Source: Sinobacterium caligoides (GTDB lineage Bacteria > Pseudomonadota > Gammaproteobacteria > Pseudomonadales > Sinobacteriaceae). Taken from it: DNA of 64,000 bases. The position numbers and the translations under genes are program-made. A model generated the notes under the pieces. That model was not told where the DNA came from. It searched no databases and worked only from the letters and a program-made list of their open reading frames with translations. Below are positions 12,065-23,151 of the stretch, in pieces. Positions within the stretch are counted from its first letter, which is position 1; each line of letters begins with the position of its first letter. Location of the stretch: the NCBI RefSeq assembly GCF_003752585.1, contig NZ_RKHR01000006.1:248001-312000 (forward strand), given 5' to 3'.

Positions 12065-13737
12065 ATTTTATTAGATACGGTCTTATTGCTGCCATCGCTG
12101 CGGTGAGTATTATGCTCATCCATCAATGGACGCAGTTTAAAGACGAAAAACACGCGCAAGTTGCCGTCGAACGCTCTAATCAGACTATTGTCGATACGCC
12201 AACTTACAATGTTCCCGAGGCGACAGAAAGTAGCCATAACGGGGATGTGCCCGTTGACAGGGGTGATCAACAGGCGGTTACCCTACCCGCCAAGCTAGAG
12301 CAGTCACGCTACACCAAGGTCAACACCGATGTATTTAATGTCGTGATTGATCAACATGGTGGCGATATCGTCTCCGTTTCACTGATTGGTCACAAGGAAA
12401 CCCAGGGCAAGGACGGCAAGCCATTTGTGCTACTTGAACGCACTGCCCAACGTACCTATGTGGCACAGAGTGGCCTGATCGGTCTCGATGGCACCGACAC
12501 CGCAAATGGTCGCCCAATGTTCAACTCAGCCAAATCGACGTATAGCCTGGCTGACAAGGACACACTACACGTCGACCTGACCTATACCCAGCAAGGTGTA
12601 AAGATCACCAAGCGTTTCACCTTCAATCGCAATCAATACACCATCGGCGTCGACTACCTAATTAACAACCAGTCATCACAAGAGTGGAAGGCCACGCTAT
12701 ACGCACAGCTTAAGCGTGATAACTCAGAAGACCCTGGCGCGAATAGCTCCGGCATGGGCATGAAACCTTTCCTTGGTGTTGCCACCCGAACCAATGAGGA
12801 TAAATACCTGAAGTTTACCTTCAAAAAGTTGCGCGAGGAGGAGTTTAGCGCCAAGGTCGATAACGGTTGGATCGCCATCGTACAACACTACTTCATCAGC
12901 GCCTGGGTGCCACCGAAGGATGGTGCCTTCTATTACAGCACCTACGTCACCAAGAATAATATGAATATTATTCGCTTCAAGGGTGAGAGCGCCACTGTAG
13001 CCCCGGGGCAACAAGGTAAAATATCCGCCTCTTTCTATGCAGGCCCTAAGGATCAAGACACCCTCGGCGCGCTCGCGCCCGGCCTTGATCTAACCGTCGA
13101 CTACGGCTGGTTATGGATGGTGGCACAGCCGCTGTTTAAGGTGTTGGTGTGGATTCACAACATCGTCGGCAACTGGGGTTGGTCGATCATCTTCCTCACC
13201 GTGCTGATCAAAGCACTATTCTTCAAGCTCTCCGCTGCCAGCTACAAGTCAATGGGGCGCATGCGCAAGTTCTCGCCGAAGATGCAGCAGATCAAAGAGC
13301 AATATGGTGACGATCGTCAGAAGCAGTCTCAGGCGATGATGGAACTGTACAAGAAGGAGAAGATCAACCCTCTTGGCGGCTGTCTGCCTATCCTGATCCA
13401 GATGCCGGTGTTTATCTCACTGTACTGGGTATTGATGGAGAGTGTCGAGCTGCGCCACGCGCCATGGATGTTCTGGATTCAAGACCTCTCGGCGATGGAC
13501 CCCTACTACATCTTACCGGTATTAATGGTCGGCACCATGTGGTTCCAGCAGACGCTGAATCCACCACCACCCGATCCAACACAGGCCAAGATCATGAAGA
13601 TGATGCCCTTTATGTTCGGTATCTTCTTCCTCTGGTTCCCGGCCGGACTGGTCCTGTACTGGGTGGTTAACAACACCTTGTCGATTGCCCAACAGTGGTA
13701 CATCACCAAGAAGATCGAGTCAGGTGAGATCACCTAA
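12061..13737 (+). CDS. yidC: Membrane protein insertase YidC
   Basis: Inner-membrane insertase/chaperone of 558 residues. An N-terminal transmembrane helix (about 4-22) is followed by a large periplasmic domain (about 50-345). The conserved five-helix 60-kDa insertase core begins near [14 protein letters not shown] and includes [35 protein letters not shown] and [13 protein letters not shown]. The cytoplasmic hairpin [22 protein letters not shown] is present. It overlaps yidD by 4 bp and is followed by an intrinsic terminator, which ends the rpmH operon before mnmE. Confidence 0.97.
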   Translation: MNFIRYGLIAAIAAVSIMLIHQWTQFKDEKHAQVAVERSNQTIVDTPTYNVPEATESSHNGDVPVDRGDQQAVTLPAKLEQSRYTKVNTDVFNVVIDQHGGDIVSVSLIGHKETQGKDGKPFVLLERTAQRTYVAQSGLIGLDGTDTANGRPMFNSAKSTYSLADKDTLHVDLTYTQQGVKITKRFTFNRNQYTIGVDYLINNQSSQEWKATLYAQLKRDNSEDPGANSSGMGMKPFLGVATRTNEDKYLKFTFKKLREEEFSAKVDNGWIAIVQHYFISAWVPPKDGAFYYSTYVTKNNMNIIRFKGESATVAPGQQGKISASFYAGPKDQDTLGALAPGLDLTVDYGWLWMVAQPLFKVLVWIHNIVGNWGWSIIFLTVLIKALFFKLSAASYKSMGRMRKFSPKMQQIKEQYGDDRQKQSQAMMELYKKEKINPLGGCLPILIQMPVFISLYWVLMESVELRHAPWMFWIQDLSAMDPYYILPVLMVGTMWFQQTLNPPPPDPTQAKIMKMMPFMFGIFFLWFPAGLVLYWVVNNTLSIAQQWYITKKIESGEIT

Positions 13738-13745
13738 GACGATAA

Positions 13746-13772
13746 AGAAGGCTGCTGATGCAGCCTTTTTTT
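13746..13772 (+). terminator. Intrinsic terminator after yidC
   Basis: The arms AAGGCTGC and GCAGCCTT (13748-13767) with a 4-base loop are followed by a T run. It lies 10 bp after the yidC stop. Confidence 0.85.
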
Positions 13773-13849
13773 ATGCGTCAAATAATGCAAATGGCGGACA
13801 AAAACTCTAGTATGCCCTCCTAAATTATCAGCTTAATAGCGACAGACTC

Positions 13850-15226
13850 ATGAGCAACCTCTTCAACATCGATACCATTGCCGCCCTCGCCACGGCCCCG
13901 GGTCGCGGTGGCGTCGGCATTATTCGTATCTCCGGCCCGCAAGCCAGAGAGATCGCCACGGCAATGAGTGACAGCCCGCTGACCCCTCGCTATGCCCACT
14001 ACGGCAACTTCTACGAACAACGCGACGGTCAAAAGTCTCCTCTAGACCAGGGTTTGACACTCTTTTTTCCTGGCCCTAACTCGTTCACCGGTGAGGATGT
14101 GGTCGAGCTACAGGGCCACGGTGGCCCGGTTATCCTCGACTGCCTGCTGCGTGCTGTATTGCTACAGGGGGCGAGGCTGGCTCGGCCAGGGGAGTTTTCC
14201 GAGCGTGCCTACCTGAACGATAAGATCGATTTGGCACAGGCCGAGGCCATCGCCGATCTGATCGATTCGGCCTCCGAACAGGCGGCCCGCGGTGCATTAC
14301 GCTCACTGCAGGGGGAGTTCTCTCGGCGCATCAATCAACTACTCGAACGCCTAATCCAACTGCGCATCTACGTCGAGGCGGCCATCGATTTCCCAGAAGA
14401 GGAGATCGATTTCCTCGCCGATGGCAAGGTGGCCGGCGATCTCGCCGATGTTCAAGCCGAACTACAGCAAGTGATGCGCGAGGCGAAGCAGGGCAGCCTG
14501 TTGAGCGAGGGCATGACGGTGGTGATTGCCGGCAAACCCAATGCCGGAAAATCCAGTTTGCTCAACAGCCTGTCCGGTAAAGACAGTGCCATCGTTACCG
14601 ACATTGCGGGGACTACCCGTGACGTGCTGCGCGAGCAGATACAGATTGACGGCATGCCGTTACATATCATCGACACCGCCGGCTTACGTGAAAGCACCGA
14701 CTTGGTCGAACAGATTGGTATCGATCGCGCCTGGGCGGAGATTGATAAGGCTGACCGTGTACTGCTGGTCGTCGACAGTACAGAGACAGAAGAGACCGAC
14801 CCACACCGCTTATGGCCCGACTTTATTGATCAGCTCCCCGACCAACTAAAAGTCACCGTGATCCAAAATAAGTGTGACCTCAACGCCAGCAGTGCGGAGA
14901 TTCACAGCGGCCAACACACCGTCATCCGCCTATCGGCAAAGCAGGGTTTAGGGATCGACCTACTGAGAAGCCATCTGAAGGAAATCATGGGCTATCAGGC
15001 CGGTGGTGAGGGGAGCTTTACCGCTCGTCGACGTCATATCACCGCCCTGCAATCGGCAGAGCGCGCCCTGGCTAACGGCAGCGCACAACTGCAAGGCTAC
15101 GGTGCCGGTGAGTTACTCGCCGAGGACCTGCGCCAAGCACAAAACGCCCTGGGCGAAATTACCGGTCAGTTTAGTCCGGATGACCTGCTTGGACGTATTT
15201 TCTCCAGCTTCTGTATCGGCAAATAA
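13850..15226 (+). CDS. mnmE: tRNA uridine-5-carboxymethylaminomethyl(34) synthesis GTPase MnmE
   Basis: Works with MnmG to install the cmnm5 group on the wobble uridine of several tRNAs. The 458-residue protein has the N-terminal tetrahydrofolate-binding domain ([15 protein letters not shown]) and a helical domain. The inserted G domain has GKPNAGKSS (G1), DTAGLRE (G3) and NKCD (G4), and the protein ends in the invariant CIGK. It is separated from its partner mnmG by an unusual 651-bp gap that looks like a replication origin. The plus strand of this gene is C-rich relative to G in several sampled stretches, unlike mnmG. Confidence 0.97.
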   Translation: MSNLFNIDTIAALATAPGRGGVGIIRISGPQAREIATAMSDSPLTPRYAHYGNFYEQRDGQKSPLDQGLTLFFPGPNSFTGEDVVELQGHGGPVILDCLLRAVLLQGARLARPGEFSERAYLNDKIDLAQAEAIADLIDSASEQAARGALRSLQGEFSRRINQLLERLIQLRIYVEAAIDFPEEEIDFLADGKVAGDLADVQAELQQVMREAKQGSLLSEGMTVVIAGKPNAGKSSLLNSLSGKDSAIVTDIAGTTRDVLREQIQIDGMPLHIIDTAGLRESTDLVEQIGIDRAWAEIDKADRVLLVVDSTETEETDPHRLWPDFIDQLPDQLKVTVIQNKCDLNASSAEIHSGQHTVIRLSAKQGLGIDLLRSHLKEIMGYQAGGEGSFTARRRHITALQSAERALANGSAQLQGYGAGELLAEDLRQAQNALGEITGQFSPDDLLGRIFSSFCIGK

Positions 15227-15710
15227 TGTCCTTTCCGAGGGCAGACTCATCTGCTCTCACCTCTCGCTAGCCTCTTCTATTTTCCTGCCTCTCAGCCTTT
15301 ACCCTCGCCTTGCAGACTTTCGCTAACTTTTCCCCGACTTTCCCCCAACTTAATCACCGATAAAGCACAGCCTCTCCATGCTCAATGGAGATACTCCAAG
15401 CTATTAACGATTAATACCCTGCTTATCCACTTATCGATGTGGCTAACTGCGGTATAAGCTGTATACAAGAAAATTAAAATACTTATCCAAATTTCACGAG
15501 GGATAAGCTGTGTTTCTAAGTGAAGAAGTCGGTGGATGAAATAAGGCAAAAATCACCTCATTGAGAACCCGTTGTATAAGTCGGCTATTTATACAGAGCT
15601 TATCAGCCACTTTTAGACCCCTCATACCGCCGTTATTGACAGCATAGTAAGTATACTAACCAACTGATAGTTAAGGTTGGTATGGGTTTATCAAAGGGAA
15701 AAGGGGGGCC

Positions 15711-15780
15711 TATATATAGTAATAAGAATAATAAGATATATAGATAAGAGATATGTATAGATAATATATTTAATACTTTA
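15711..15780. other. AT-rich tract, possible DNA unwinding element
   Basis: About 70 bp almost free of G/C apart from scattered G, with TATAGATA repeated around 15738 and 15756. It sits between the DnaA box cluster and mnmG. By position and composition it is the most easily melted DNA in the window. Confidence 0.55.
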
Positions 15781-15804
15781 AGCGTTATCACAATATTTCT
15801 AGTT

Positions 15805-15833
15805 TTGCTCAACGCGACAGATATCCCTATAAT
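15805..15833 (+). promoter_or_regulatory. Promoter upstream of mnmG
   Basis: TTGCTC (15805-15810), a 17-bp spacer and a perfect TATAAT (15828-15833), 45 bp upstream of the mnmG ATG. The -35 element is weak. Transcription from here runs away from the candidate origin. Confidence 0.6.
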
Positions 15834-15877
15834 TACGTCCCCCTAAATATTTCAGTCAGCGGCTCAAAGGTTTTTAC

Positions 15878-17782
15878 ATGGACTATCCCAATCACTACGG
15901 TGTCATCGTCATTGGCGGTGGCCATGCAGGCACAGAAGCCGCGCTCGCCTCTGCTCGCATGGGAGTGAAAACCTTACTGCTTACCCATAACATCGAAACC
16001 CTCGGTATGATGTCGTGTAATCCAGCTATCGGCGGCATCGGTAAAAGTCATCTGGTGAAGGAGATCGATGCCCTCGGTGGTGCCATGGCGACGGCAACTG
16101 ACTTTGGCGGCATTCAGTTTCGCGTGTTGAATCAACGCAAGGGCCCGGCTGTACGTGCTACTCGAGCACAAGCTGACAGAGCACTGTACCGTGCTGCGAT
16201 ACGCAAGATACTGGAGAACCAGGCCAACTTGGAGATCTTCCAACAGTCTGCCGACGATCTTATTGTTGAGGGGGAGACGGTACGAGGTGTCGTCACCGAT
16301 ACCGGTATTCGCTTCCGCGCAGATACAGTGGTGTTAACCGCAGGCACTTTTCTGGGGGGCTTACTGCATGTCGGCTTGAAAAATAGTCGTGGCGGTCGCG
16401 CCGGTGACCCACCGTCAATCGCTCTTGCCGACCGTTTGCGTGAACTCCCCTTTCGCGTCGATCGTTTAAAAACAGGCACCCCGCCACGTATCGATGCAAA
16501 ATCAGTTGATTTCACCGACTTGCAGCAGCAGTGGGGGGATAAACCTGAGCCGGTAATGTCTTACATGGGGCGTGTTGAGCAACATCCTGAGCAAGTTTGC
16601 TGCTGGGTGACCCACACCAACGAGAAGACCCATGAAATTATTCGTGGTGGCCTCGATCGCTCACCGATGTACTCCGGTGTTATCGAGGGCGTTGGTCCCC
16701 GTTACTGCCCCTCCGTCGAAGATAAGATCCATCGCTTTGCGGACAAGACATCACATCAGATCTTCGTCGAGCCGGAGGGGCTTAACACCCACGAGTTATA
16801 CCCTAACGGTATCTCGACCAGCCTGCCGTTCGATGTACAAATTGACTTGGTGCGATCGATTAAGGGCTTTGAGAATGCCCATATCACTCGACCGGGCTAT
16901 GCTATTGAGTATGACTATTTCAACCCTCAGGATTTGAAGCACAGCTTGGAGACCAAGTTTATCAATGGCCTATTTTTTGCCGGTCAGATCAACGGTACTA
17001 CCGGCTATGAAGAGGCCGGGGCGCAGGGCTTGCTTGCCGGCCTCAACGCCGCACGGATGTCACTGCAGCAAGAGGTTTGGTACCCTCGGCGCGACGAAGC
17101 TTATCTCGGTGTATTAGTCGATGACTTAATCACCTTGGGTACCCGTGAACCCTACCGAATGTTTACCAGTCGCGCGGAATATCGTCTGTTGTTACGTGAA
17201 GACAATGCTGACCTGCGACTGACTGAGAAGGGGCGCGAACTAGGCTTAGTAAATGATGAGCGTTGGCAGGCTTTCAGTGCTAAGCGTGAAGGTATTGCCC
17301 GAGAAACCGAGCGTCTAGGGCAGACTTGGGTACACCCACAGCAAGATAATATTGAGCAGGTTAACAGCGTGCTCGGTCAGCCGATCAGCCGAGAGTATTC
17401 TCACCTGGAGCTATTGCGCCGCCCTAACCTAAATTATCAACAGGTTGTCTCTCTTGCCGAGGCACCGGAGGTGTCAGAGCAGGTAGCTGAACAGGTCGAG
17501 ATTCAGGTGAAGTACGCAGGCTATATCGAGCGTCAGCAAGAGGAGATTAAGCGCCTGCGACGCTACGAGGATACGGTGATCCCCGCCGTCTTCGATTACA
17601 GCACCGTCGAGGGCTTGTCGAATGAGGTGAAGCAAAAGCTGATTGATGCGCGCCCCGCCTCACTGGCAAACGCCTCGAGAATACCGGGCGTAACACCGGC
17701 AGCAGTGTCACTACTGCTGGTCTACCTGAAAAAACAAGGCCATTTAGTGAAGAGCAATGCGGGAGCACAGTCTGTTGAGTAA
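15878..17782 (+). CDS. mnmG: tRNA uridine-5-carboxymethylaminomethyl(34) synthesis enzyme MnmG
   Basis: FAD-dependent partner of MnmE (GidA). The 634-residue protein has the N-terminal dinucleotide-binding motif [11 protein letters not shown], the family patterns [24 protein letters not shown] and [11 protein letters not shown], the second FAD region [19 protein letters not shown] and the C-terminal helical MnmE-binding part. Its coding strand is G-rich compared with C in several sampled stretches, the reverse of mnmE upstream. It overlaps rsmG by 26 bp. Identification is firm. Confidence 0.97.
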   Translation: MDYPNHYGVIVIGGGHAGTEAALASARMGVKTLLLTHNIETLGMMSCNPAIGGIGKSHLVKEIDALGGAMATATDFGGIQFRVLNQRKGPAVRATRAQADRALYRAAIRKILENQANLEIFQQSADDLIVEGETVRGVVTDTGIRFRADTVVLTAGTFLGGLLHVGLKNSRGGRAGDPPSIALADRLRELPFRVDRLKTGTPPRIDAKSVDFTDLQQQWGDKPEPVMSYMGRVEQHPEQVCCWVTHTNEKTHEIIRGGLDRSPMYSGVIEGVGPRYCPSVEDKIHRFADKTSHQIFVEPEGLNTHELYPNGISTSLPFDVQIDLVRSIKGFENAHITRPGYAIEYDYFNPQDLKHSLETKFINGLFFAGQINGTTGYEEAGAQGLLAGLNAARMSLQQEVWYPRRDEAYLGVLVDDLITLGTREPYRMFTSRAEYRLLLREDNADLRLTEKGRELGLVNDERWQAFSAKREGIARETERLGQTWVHPQQDNIEQVNSVLGQPISREYSHLELLRRPNLNYQQVVSLAEAPEVSEQVAEQVEIQVKYAGYIERQQEEIKRLRRYEDTVIPAVFDYSTVEGLSNEVKQKLIDARPASLANASRIPGVTPAAVSLLLVYLKKQGHLVKSNAGAQSVE

Positions 17783-18404
17783 CTTGTTACGGGCGCAACT
17801 AGAGCGCGGTATTGCTGCATTACACCTCGAGCTTCCCGAGGCAACCGTCGACCAGTTGATGGCTTACCTGCAGCTGTTGGTAAAATGGAATAAGGCTTAC
17901 AACCTCACCGCCATCCGCAACGCCGAGGAGATGGTGGATAAACACCTGTTAGACAGCCTCAGCGTCGTGCCTCATATCCGCGCCCAGCGACTACTGGATG
18001 TCGGCACGGGGGCCGGCTTGCCTGGGATGATTCTGGCTATCGTCTACCCCGAGCGACAGTTCACACTGCTGGACACTAACGGCAAGAAGACACGCTTTCT
18101 GGTACAGGCGAAAGCCGAGCTGGGGCTCGACAACGTCACCGTCGAGAACCGCCGGGTGGAGAGCTGGCAGCCGGAACAGTTATTTGAGGTGGTGATGTCA
18201 CGCGCCTTTAGTTCAATTGTCGATATGGTTAACTGGACACAGCACCTTGTGCAAGACGATGGTTTGATCTTGGCAATGAAGGGGCAGTTCCCAGATATGG
18301 AGCTTTCTCAGCTACCAAGTGGATTTATACTGTCGTCAAGTCAACAATTGGTCGTGCCAGGGCTTGACGGCGAGCGCCACCTGTTGGAAATTAAACGGTC
18401 CTGA
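17757..18404 (+). CDS. rsmG: 16S rRNA (guanine(527)-N7)-methyltransferase
   Basis: SAM-dependent methyltransferase (GidB) acting on G527 of 16S rRNA; loss often gives low-level streptomycin resistance. Seen: [26 protein letters not shown], the SAM motif [17 protein letters not shown] and MSRAFSS. The frame from ATG at 17757 gives 215 residues, near the family length. A TTG at 17775, preceded by GGAG, is an alternative start. It overlaps the end of mnmG, indicating coupled translation. Confidence 0.93.
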   Translation: MREHSLLSNLLRAQLERGIAALHLELPEATVDQLMAYLQLLVKWNKAYNLTAIRNAEEMVDKHLLDSLSVVPHIRAQRLLDVGTGAGLPGMILAIVYPERQFTLLDTNGKKTRFLVQAKAELGLDNVTVENRRVESWQPEQLFEVVMSRAFSSIVDMVNWTQHLVQDDGLILAMKGQFPDMELSQLPSGFILSSSQQLVVPGLDGERHLLEIKRS

Positions 18405-18449
18405 TTATTTATCTTCGTCCATCATTGCTCACAGAATAAGGATTGCCCC

Positions 18450-19244
18450 TTGGCCCGTATCATTGCCATCGCAAATCAGAAGGGTGGCGTCGGTAAGACC
18501 ACCACATCGATCAATCTCGCCGCCTCACTCGCCGCCAGTAAACAGCGTGTCTTGCTGGTCGATCTCGACCCGCAAGGCAATGCGACGATGGGCTGTGGCA
18601 TCGACAAGAACGAAGTCGAACACTCGGTCTACGATGTCTTAGTCGATGAGCTGGCGCTCACCGAGGCCGTGCTACACTCTGAAAGCGCGGAGATGGATGT
18701 GCTGGCGTCGAACGCCGATGTCACCGCCGCCGAAGTCGAACTGTTGAACGTTGCGGGGAAGGAGCGTCGACTCTATAGCGCCCTTGAGAGCTGTGCTGAT
18801 CGCTACGATTATGTGGTAATTGATTGTCCGCCTAGCCTCAACATGCTGACCCTTAACGGCCTAGTAGCCGCTGACGGGGTGATTATCCCGATGCAGTGTG
18901 AATACTATGCGCTCGAGGGTATGTCGGCGCTGTTGCAGACTATCGAGCAGATAAGGGAGTCGGTTAATCCACGCCTAGAGATTGAGGGCATTGTGCGCAC
19001 CATGTACGACCCGAGAATGAGTTTGACCACCGATGTCTCAGCGCAGTTGATTGAGTATTTTGGCAAGGTGGTTTATCGCACGGTGATTCCGCGTAACGTC
19101 CGTCTCGCAGAGGCTCCGAGCTATGGTATGCCGGCGGTGAAGTACGATCGCTTGTCGAAAGGAGCGGTGGCGTATATGGCGATGGCCAGAGAGTTACTGC
19201 GTAGGGCGAAGAAGAAAAGTGAGGCCGAGGCAGTCACGGTATAG
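18450..19244 (+). CDS. parA: Chromosome partitioning ATPase ParA
   Basis: Deviant Walker A ATPase that drives segregation of ParB-parS complexes. The 264-residue protein starts with TTG at 18450 behind AAGGA. It has the deviant Walker A KGGVGKTTT, switch I region DLDPQGNATMGCG and Walker B DYVVIDCPPSL. No N-terminal HTH is present, so it is the chromosomal (Soj-like) type. It lies directly upstream of parB, and the likely target sites are the two parS sequences in recF, about 11-12 kb to the left. Confidence 0.95.
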   Translation: MARIIAIANQKGGVGKTTTSINLAASLAASKQRVLLVDLDPQGNATMGCGIDKNEVEHSVYDVLVDELALTEAVLHSESAEMDVLASNADVTAAEVELLNVAGKERRLYSALESCADRYDYVVIDCPPSLNMLTLNGLVAADGVIIPMQCEYYALEGMSALLQTIEQIRESVNPRLEIEGIVRTMYDPRMSLTTDVSAQLIEYFGKVVYRTVIPRNVRLAEAPSYGMPAVKYDRLSKGAVAYMAMARELLRRAKKKSEAEAVTV

Positions 19245-19297
19245 ATTAGAATGATTCATTGATAAATAATCGATTGGTTAATAATTAGGCTGAGTGG

Positions 19298-20191
19298 ATG
19301 GCAAAGAAACGCGGTGGTTTGGGCAAGGGCTTGAGTGCCCTGATCGGAGAGGCAAAGGCCTCGGCGGCAAGTGGTGAGTTGGCGACGCTGACGGCGGAGC
19401 AGCCTAACGCAGAAGACGGTCGTCTGAAGTACCTCCCTATCGAGTGGATTGAACGAGGACGCTATCAGCCGCGTAAAGACATGCATGCGGAGGCGCTAGA
19501 AGAGCTGGCTGAATCGATTAAGGCCCAGGGCGTGATGCAGCCTATTGTGGTGCGCGCCATCGGCAAAAATCACTATGAGATTATTGCCGGAGAGCGGCGT
19601 TGGCGTGCGACTCAACTCGCGGGGCTCGATACGATTCCGGCTGTTATTCGTCAGGTCAGCGATGAGGCTGCCGGGGCCATGGCGTTGATTGAAAATATTC
19701 AACGTGAAAACCTGAATCCGGTTGAAGAGGCTGTCGCCCTACAGCGCCTGCGTGATGATTTTGGCTTGACTCAGCTGGAGGTGGCCGAAGCTATAGGCAA
19801 GTCGCGGGCAACGGTTGCCAACCTGTTGCGTCTACTATCCCTGGGTGATGAGGTCAGGACGTTGCTTGAGCACGGCGACCTTGAGATGGGGCATGCGCGT
19901 GCATTATTGGGACTCACTGGCGCAGCCCAGGTGAAGGCTGCCCAGCAGGTTTTGGCCCGAGGTATGTCGGTGCGCCAAACTGAGGCGTTAGTACGCAGCA
20001 TGTTGTCGGAACAACAAAGTTCAACGGCTTCGGTAGTGGTCGATAGTAATATCAGTCAGCTCGAGGAAAGCCTGGCGGAGAAGATCGGTGTGCCGGTACA
20101 AATTCAACATGGCGCGAAGGGAAAGGGTAAATTAGTGCTGAAATATAATAGCCTAGACGAGCTCGATGGTATTCTTGCGCATATAAAATAA
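19298..20191 (+). CDS. parB: Chromosome partitioning protein ParB
   Basis: CTP-dependent DNA clamp that loads at parS. The 297-residue protein has the N-terminal GKGLSALIGEAK box contacting ParA and the CTP-binding GERRWRATQLAG motif. The ENIQRENLNPVEEA segment is followed by the HTH around LTQLEVAEAIGKSRATVANLLRLL. The C-terminal dimerisation domain ends in LVLKYNSLDELDGIL. It is paired with parA and followed, after a 227-bp spacer, by the ATP synthase operon. Confidence 0.95.
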   Translation: MAKKRGGLGKGLSALIGEAKASAASGELATLTAEQPNAEDGRLKYLPIEWIERGRYQPRKDMHAEALEELAESIKAQGVMQPIVVRAIGKNHYEIIAGERRWRATQLAGLDTIPAVIRQVSDEAAGAMALIENIQRENLNPVEEAVALQRLRDDFGLTQLEVAEAIGKSRATVANLLRLLSLGDEVRTLLEHGDLEMGHARALLGLTGAAQVKAAQQVLARGMSVRQTEALVRSMLSEQQSSTASVVVDSNISQLEESLAEKIGVPVQIQHGAKGKGKLVLKYNSLDELDGILAHIK

Positions 20192-20311
20192 ACCCTTTGT
20201 TTTTAATGGTTTATGTGACATTTTTGGTGCGTTAAAAATCTTCCCTGTAGGTATAACTACGGATGATGCCAGATATGTGCGTATTATCTGACATCAGAGT
20301 AGCGGTTTATA

Positions 20312-20340
20312 TTGAACCGCGGCGTGATTATTTCTATAAT
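20312..20340 (+). promoter_or_regulatory. Sigma-70 promoter of the atp operon
   Basis: TTGAAC (20312-20317), a 17-bp spacer and perfect TATAAT (20335-20340), 78 bp upstream of atpI. The -35 lies within a small GCGGTT/AACCGC dyad (20302-20320) that might bind a regulator. Confidence 0.72.
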
Positions 20341-20418
20341 CCGACGCCAATATAGGTGACCTCCACAATACGGTGGGTCGCTTTAAGCAGATGGAGTCAA
20401 CTCTAGAGGGTTTAGGCG

Positions 20419-20826
20419 ATGCGATCACCAACCGCAAGGCGCGGTGCAGCGATTGCTCGGCCGAGGTTCGCTAAGGTGTTTTTGCTTGAGATAGCAGCGC
20501 TATTCGCTATATCACTCCTGTTAGGCTTGATATGGGGGATAGCTTTTGCTATTTCAATGCTGCTAGGTGGAATGATTGCGTTAATCCCGCAAGCCTATTT
20601 CACCTATCAGGCGTTCCGTTTTTCCGGAGCAAGAGCGGCTCGACAGGTATCGCAGGCTTTTTATCGCGGTGAGGCAGGAAAGTTCATTTTGAACTTAGTA
20701 TTGTTCGCAGCGGTGTTTATGTTTGTCGATAGTGTGAATGTGTTAGCACTGTTTGCCGGCTACATATTTGTTTTACTAGGCAATTGGATGGGGGCGGCAT
20801 CGGTCATTCGACACCGCTCAAATTAA
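20419..20826 (+). CDS. atpI: ATP synthase subunit I
   Basis: Small membrane protein (135 residues, four hydrophobic segments) at the head of the atp operon. It is thought to assist assembly of the c-ring. It has FRFSGARAARQVSQAFYRGEAGKF in the middle, as in the gammaproteobacterial AtpI family. Sequence conservation in this family is low, so the call rests on topology, that segment and position 18 bp before atpB. Confidence 0.85.
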   Translation: MRSPTARRGAAIARPRFAKVFLLEIAALFAISLLLGLIWGIAFAISMLLGGMIALIPQAYFTYQAFRFSGARAARQVSQAFYRGEAGKFILNLVLFAAVFMFVDSVNVLALFAGYIFVLLGNWMGAASVIRHRSN

Positions 20827-22056
<1,230 letters not shown>

Positions 22057-22116
22057 TCTTTTGTCAATTATCTCCATCATTGACAAAAGCCAACCACTGA
22101 AAACAGAGGTGTCGGT

Positions 22117-22587
22117 GTGAATATAAATGCAACGATAATAGGCCAGTCTATTACATTTGTAATCTTTATGCTGTTTTGCATGAAGTACATCTGGCCTGTA
22201 ATCACGACTGCCATGGCAGAGCGTGAGCAAAAAATTAAAGATGGTCTAGAAGCCGCTGATCGTGCCGATAAAGCTCTCGAGCTAGCACAGGAAGAGGCCG
22301 GCCTGAAATTGCGTGAAGCAAAGCAGGAAGCCGCTGCGATTCTGGATGCCGCTAATAAGCGTGCCAACCAGCTTGTCGAAGAGGCGAAAGACCAGGCTCG
22401 TACAGAAGGTGAGCGCCTGAAGGCCGCAGCGGAAGCTGAGGTTGAGCAGGAAGTGAACCGGGCGAAAGAAGAGCTTCGTGCTCAAGTCGCCGTACTCGCC
22501 ATTGCTGGTGCCGAAAAGATCCTAGGATCACAAATCGACGCTGCAGCAAACGAAGAGTTAGTTAATAAGTTAGCAGCAGAGCTATAA
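22117..22587 (+). CDS. atpF: ATP synthase Fo subunit b
   Basis: Peripheral stalk subunit of 156 residues, the E. coli length. It has one N-terminal membrane helix ([19 protein letters not shown]) and a long charged Ala-rich coiled coil. The start codon is GTG at 22117. It lies 60 bp after atpE and 9 bp before atpH. Confidence 0.95.
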   Translation: MNINATIIGQSITFVIFMLFCMKYIWPVITTAMAEREQKIKDGLEAADRADKALELAQEEAGLKLREAKQEAAAILDAANKRANQLVEEAKDQARTEGERLKAAAEAEVEQEVNRAKEELRAQVAVLAIAGAEKILGSQIDAAANEELVNKLAAEL

Positions 22588-22596
22588 GGGGGCGTC

Positions 22597-23133
22597 ATGG
22601 CAGAATTGACAACCTTAGCTCGACCTTATGCCAAGGCCGCATTCGAATATGCGATTGGTGAAGGTGAACTCGACCAATGGTCGACTATGTTGGCCCTGAC
22701 AGCGGCAATTACCGGCGAAGAGCCGGTGCAGAAGCTGTTGGGCTCGCCATCGTTGACCACTGCGCAGCAAGCGCAGTCTTTTGTCGAGGTCTGCGGCGAC
22801 GCGTTAACCGATCAAGTGAAGGCCTTCATCAACGTTCTCTCTGAGAATAAGCGCCTGCCTTTGCTGCCAGAAATTTCAGCGTTATTTGATACGTTGAAAG
22901 CTGAGCAGCAAATGAGCGTCGATGTTGAAGTCACCAGTGCTTTCGAATTGGATAGCGCTACTACTGATAAACTGGCAAAAGCTCTGACTGGCACGTTGAA
23001 ACGTGAAGTGTCGATGACCACCGCTGTTGATAGCAGCTTGATTGGTGGTGTAGTGGTACGCGCAGGCGATACCGTGATCGATGATTCCATCCGTGGCAAG
23101 CTCAGTAAGCTAGCCGAAGCAATGAACTCTTAG
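22597..23133 (+). CDS. atpH: ATP synthase F1 subunit delta
   Basis: Connects the b-subunit stalk to the top of F1. The 178-residue protein has the N-terminal signature [14 protein letters not shown] and the C-terminal [20 protein letters not shown], both diagnostic. In operon order between atpF and atpA. Confidence 0.96.
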   Translation: MAELTTLARPYAKAAFEYAIGEGELDQWSTMLALTAAITGEEPVQKLLGSPSLTTAQQAQSFVEVCGDALTDQVKAFINVLSENKRLPLLPEISALFDTLKAEQQMSVDVEVTSAFELDSATTDKLAKALTGTLKREVSMTTAVDSSLIGGVVVRAGDTVIDDSIRGKLSKLAEAMNS

Positions 23134-23151
23134 GGGTTTGAGGGATATAGC

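Larger units (their letters stand above)
15227..15877. other. oriC: Candidate replication origin between mnmE and mnmG
   Basis: 651 bp without a gene. Four sequences differ by one base from the DnaA box TTATNCACA: TTATCCACT at 15423-15431, TTAGCCACA on the minus strand at 15438-15446, TTATCCAAA at 15483-15491 and TTATACAGA at 15589-15597. A very AT-rich tract at about 15711-15780, with repeated TATAGATA units, resembles a DNA unwinding element and lies on the mnmG side, as in E. coli oriC. A promoter for mnmG follows. The left 150 bp are C/T-rich and featureless. Assignment as oriC is inference, supported by the local change in strand bias. Confidence 0.6.

Noticed and set aside
20188-20214. 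ATAAACC/GGTTTAT stem after parB as terminator
   Set aside because: AT-rich 7-bp stem with no immediate T run; too weak to call.
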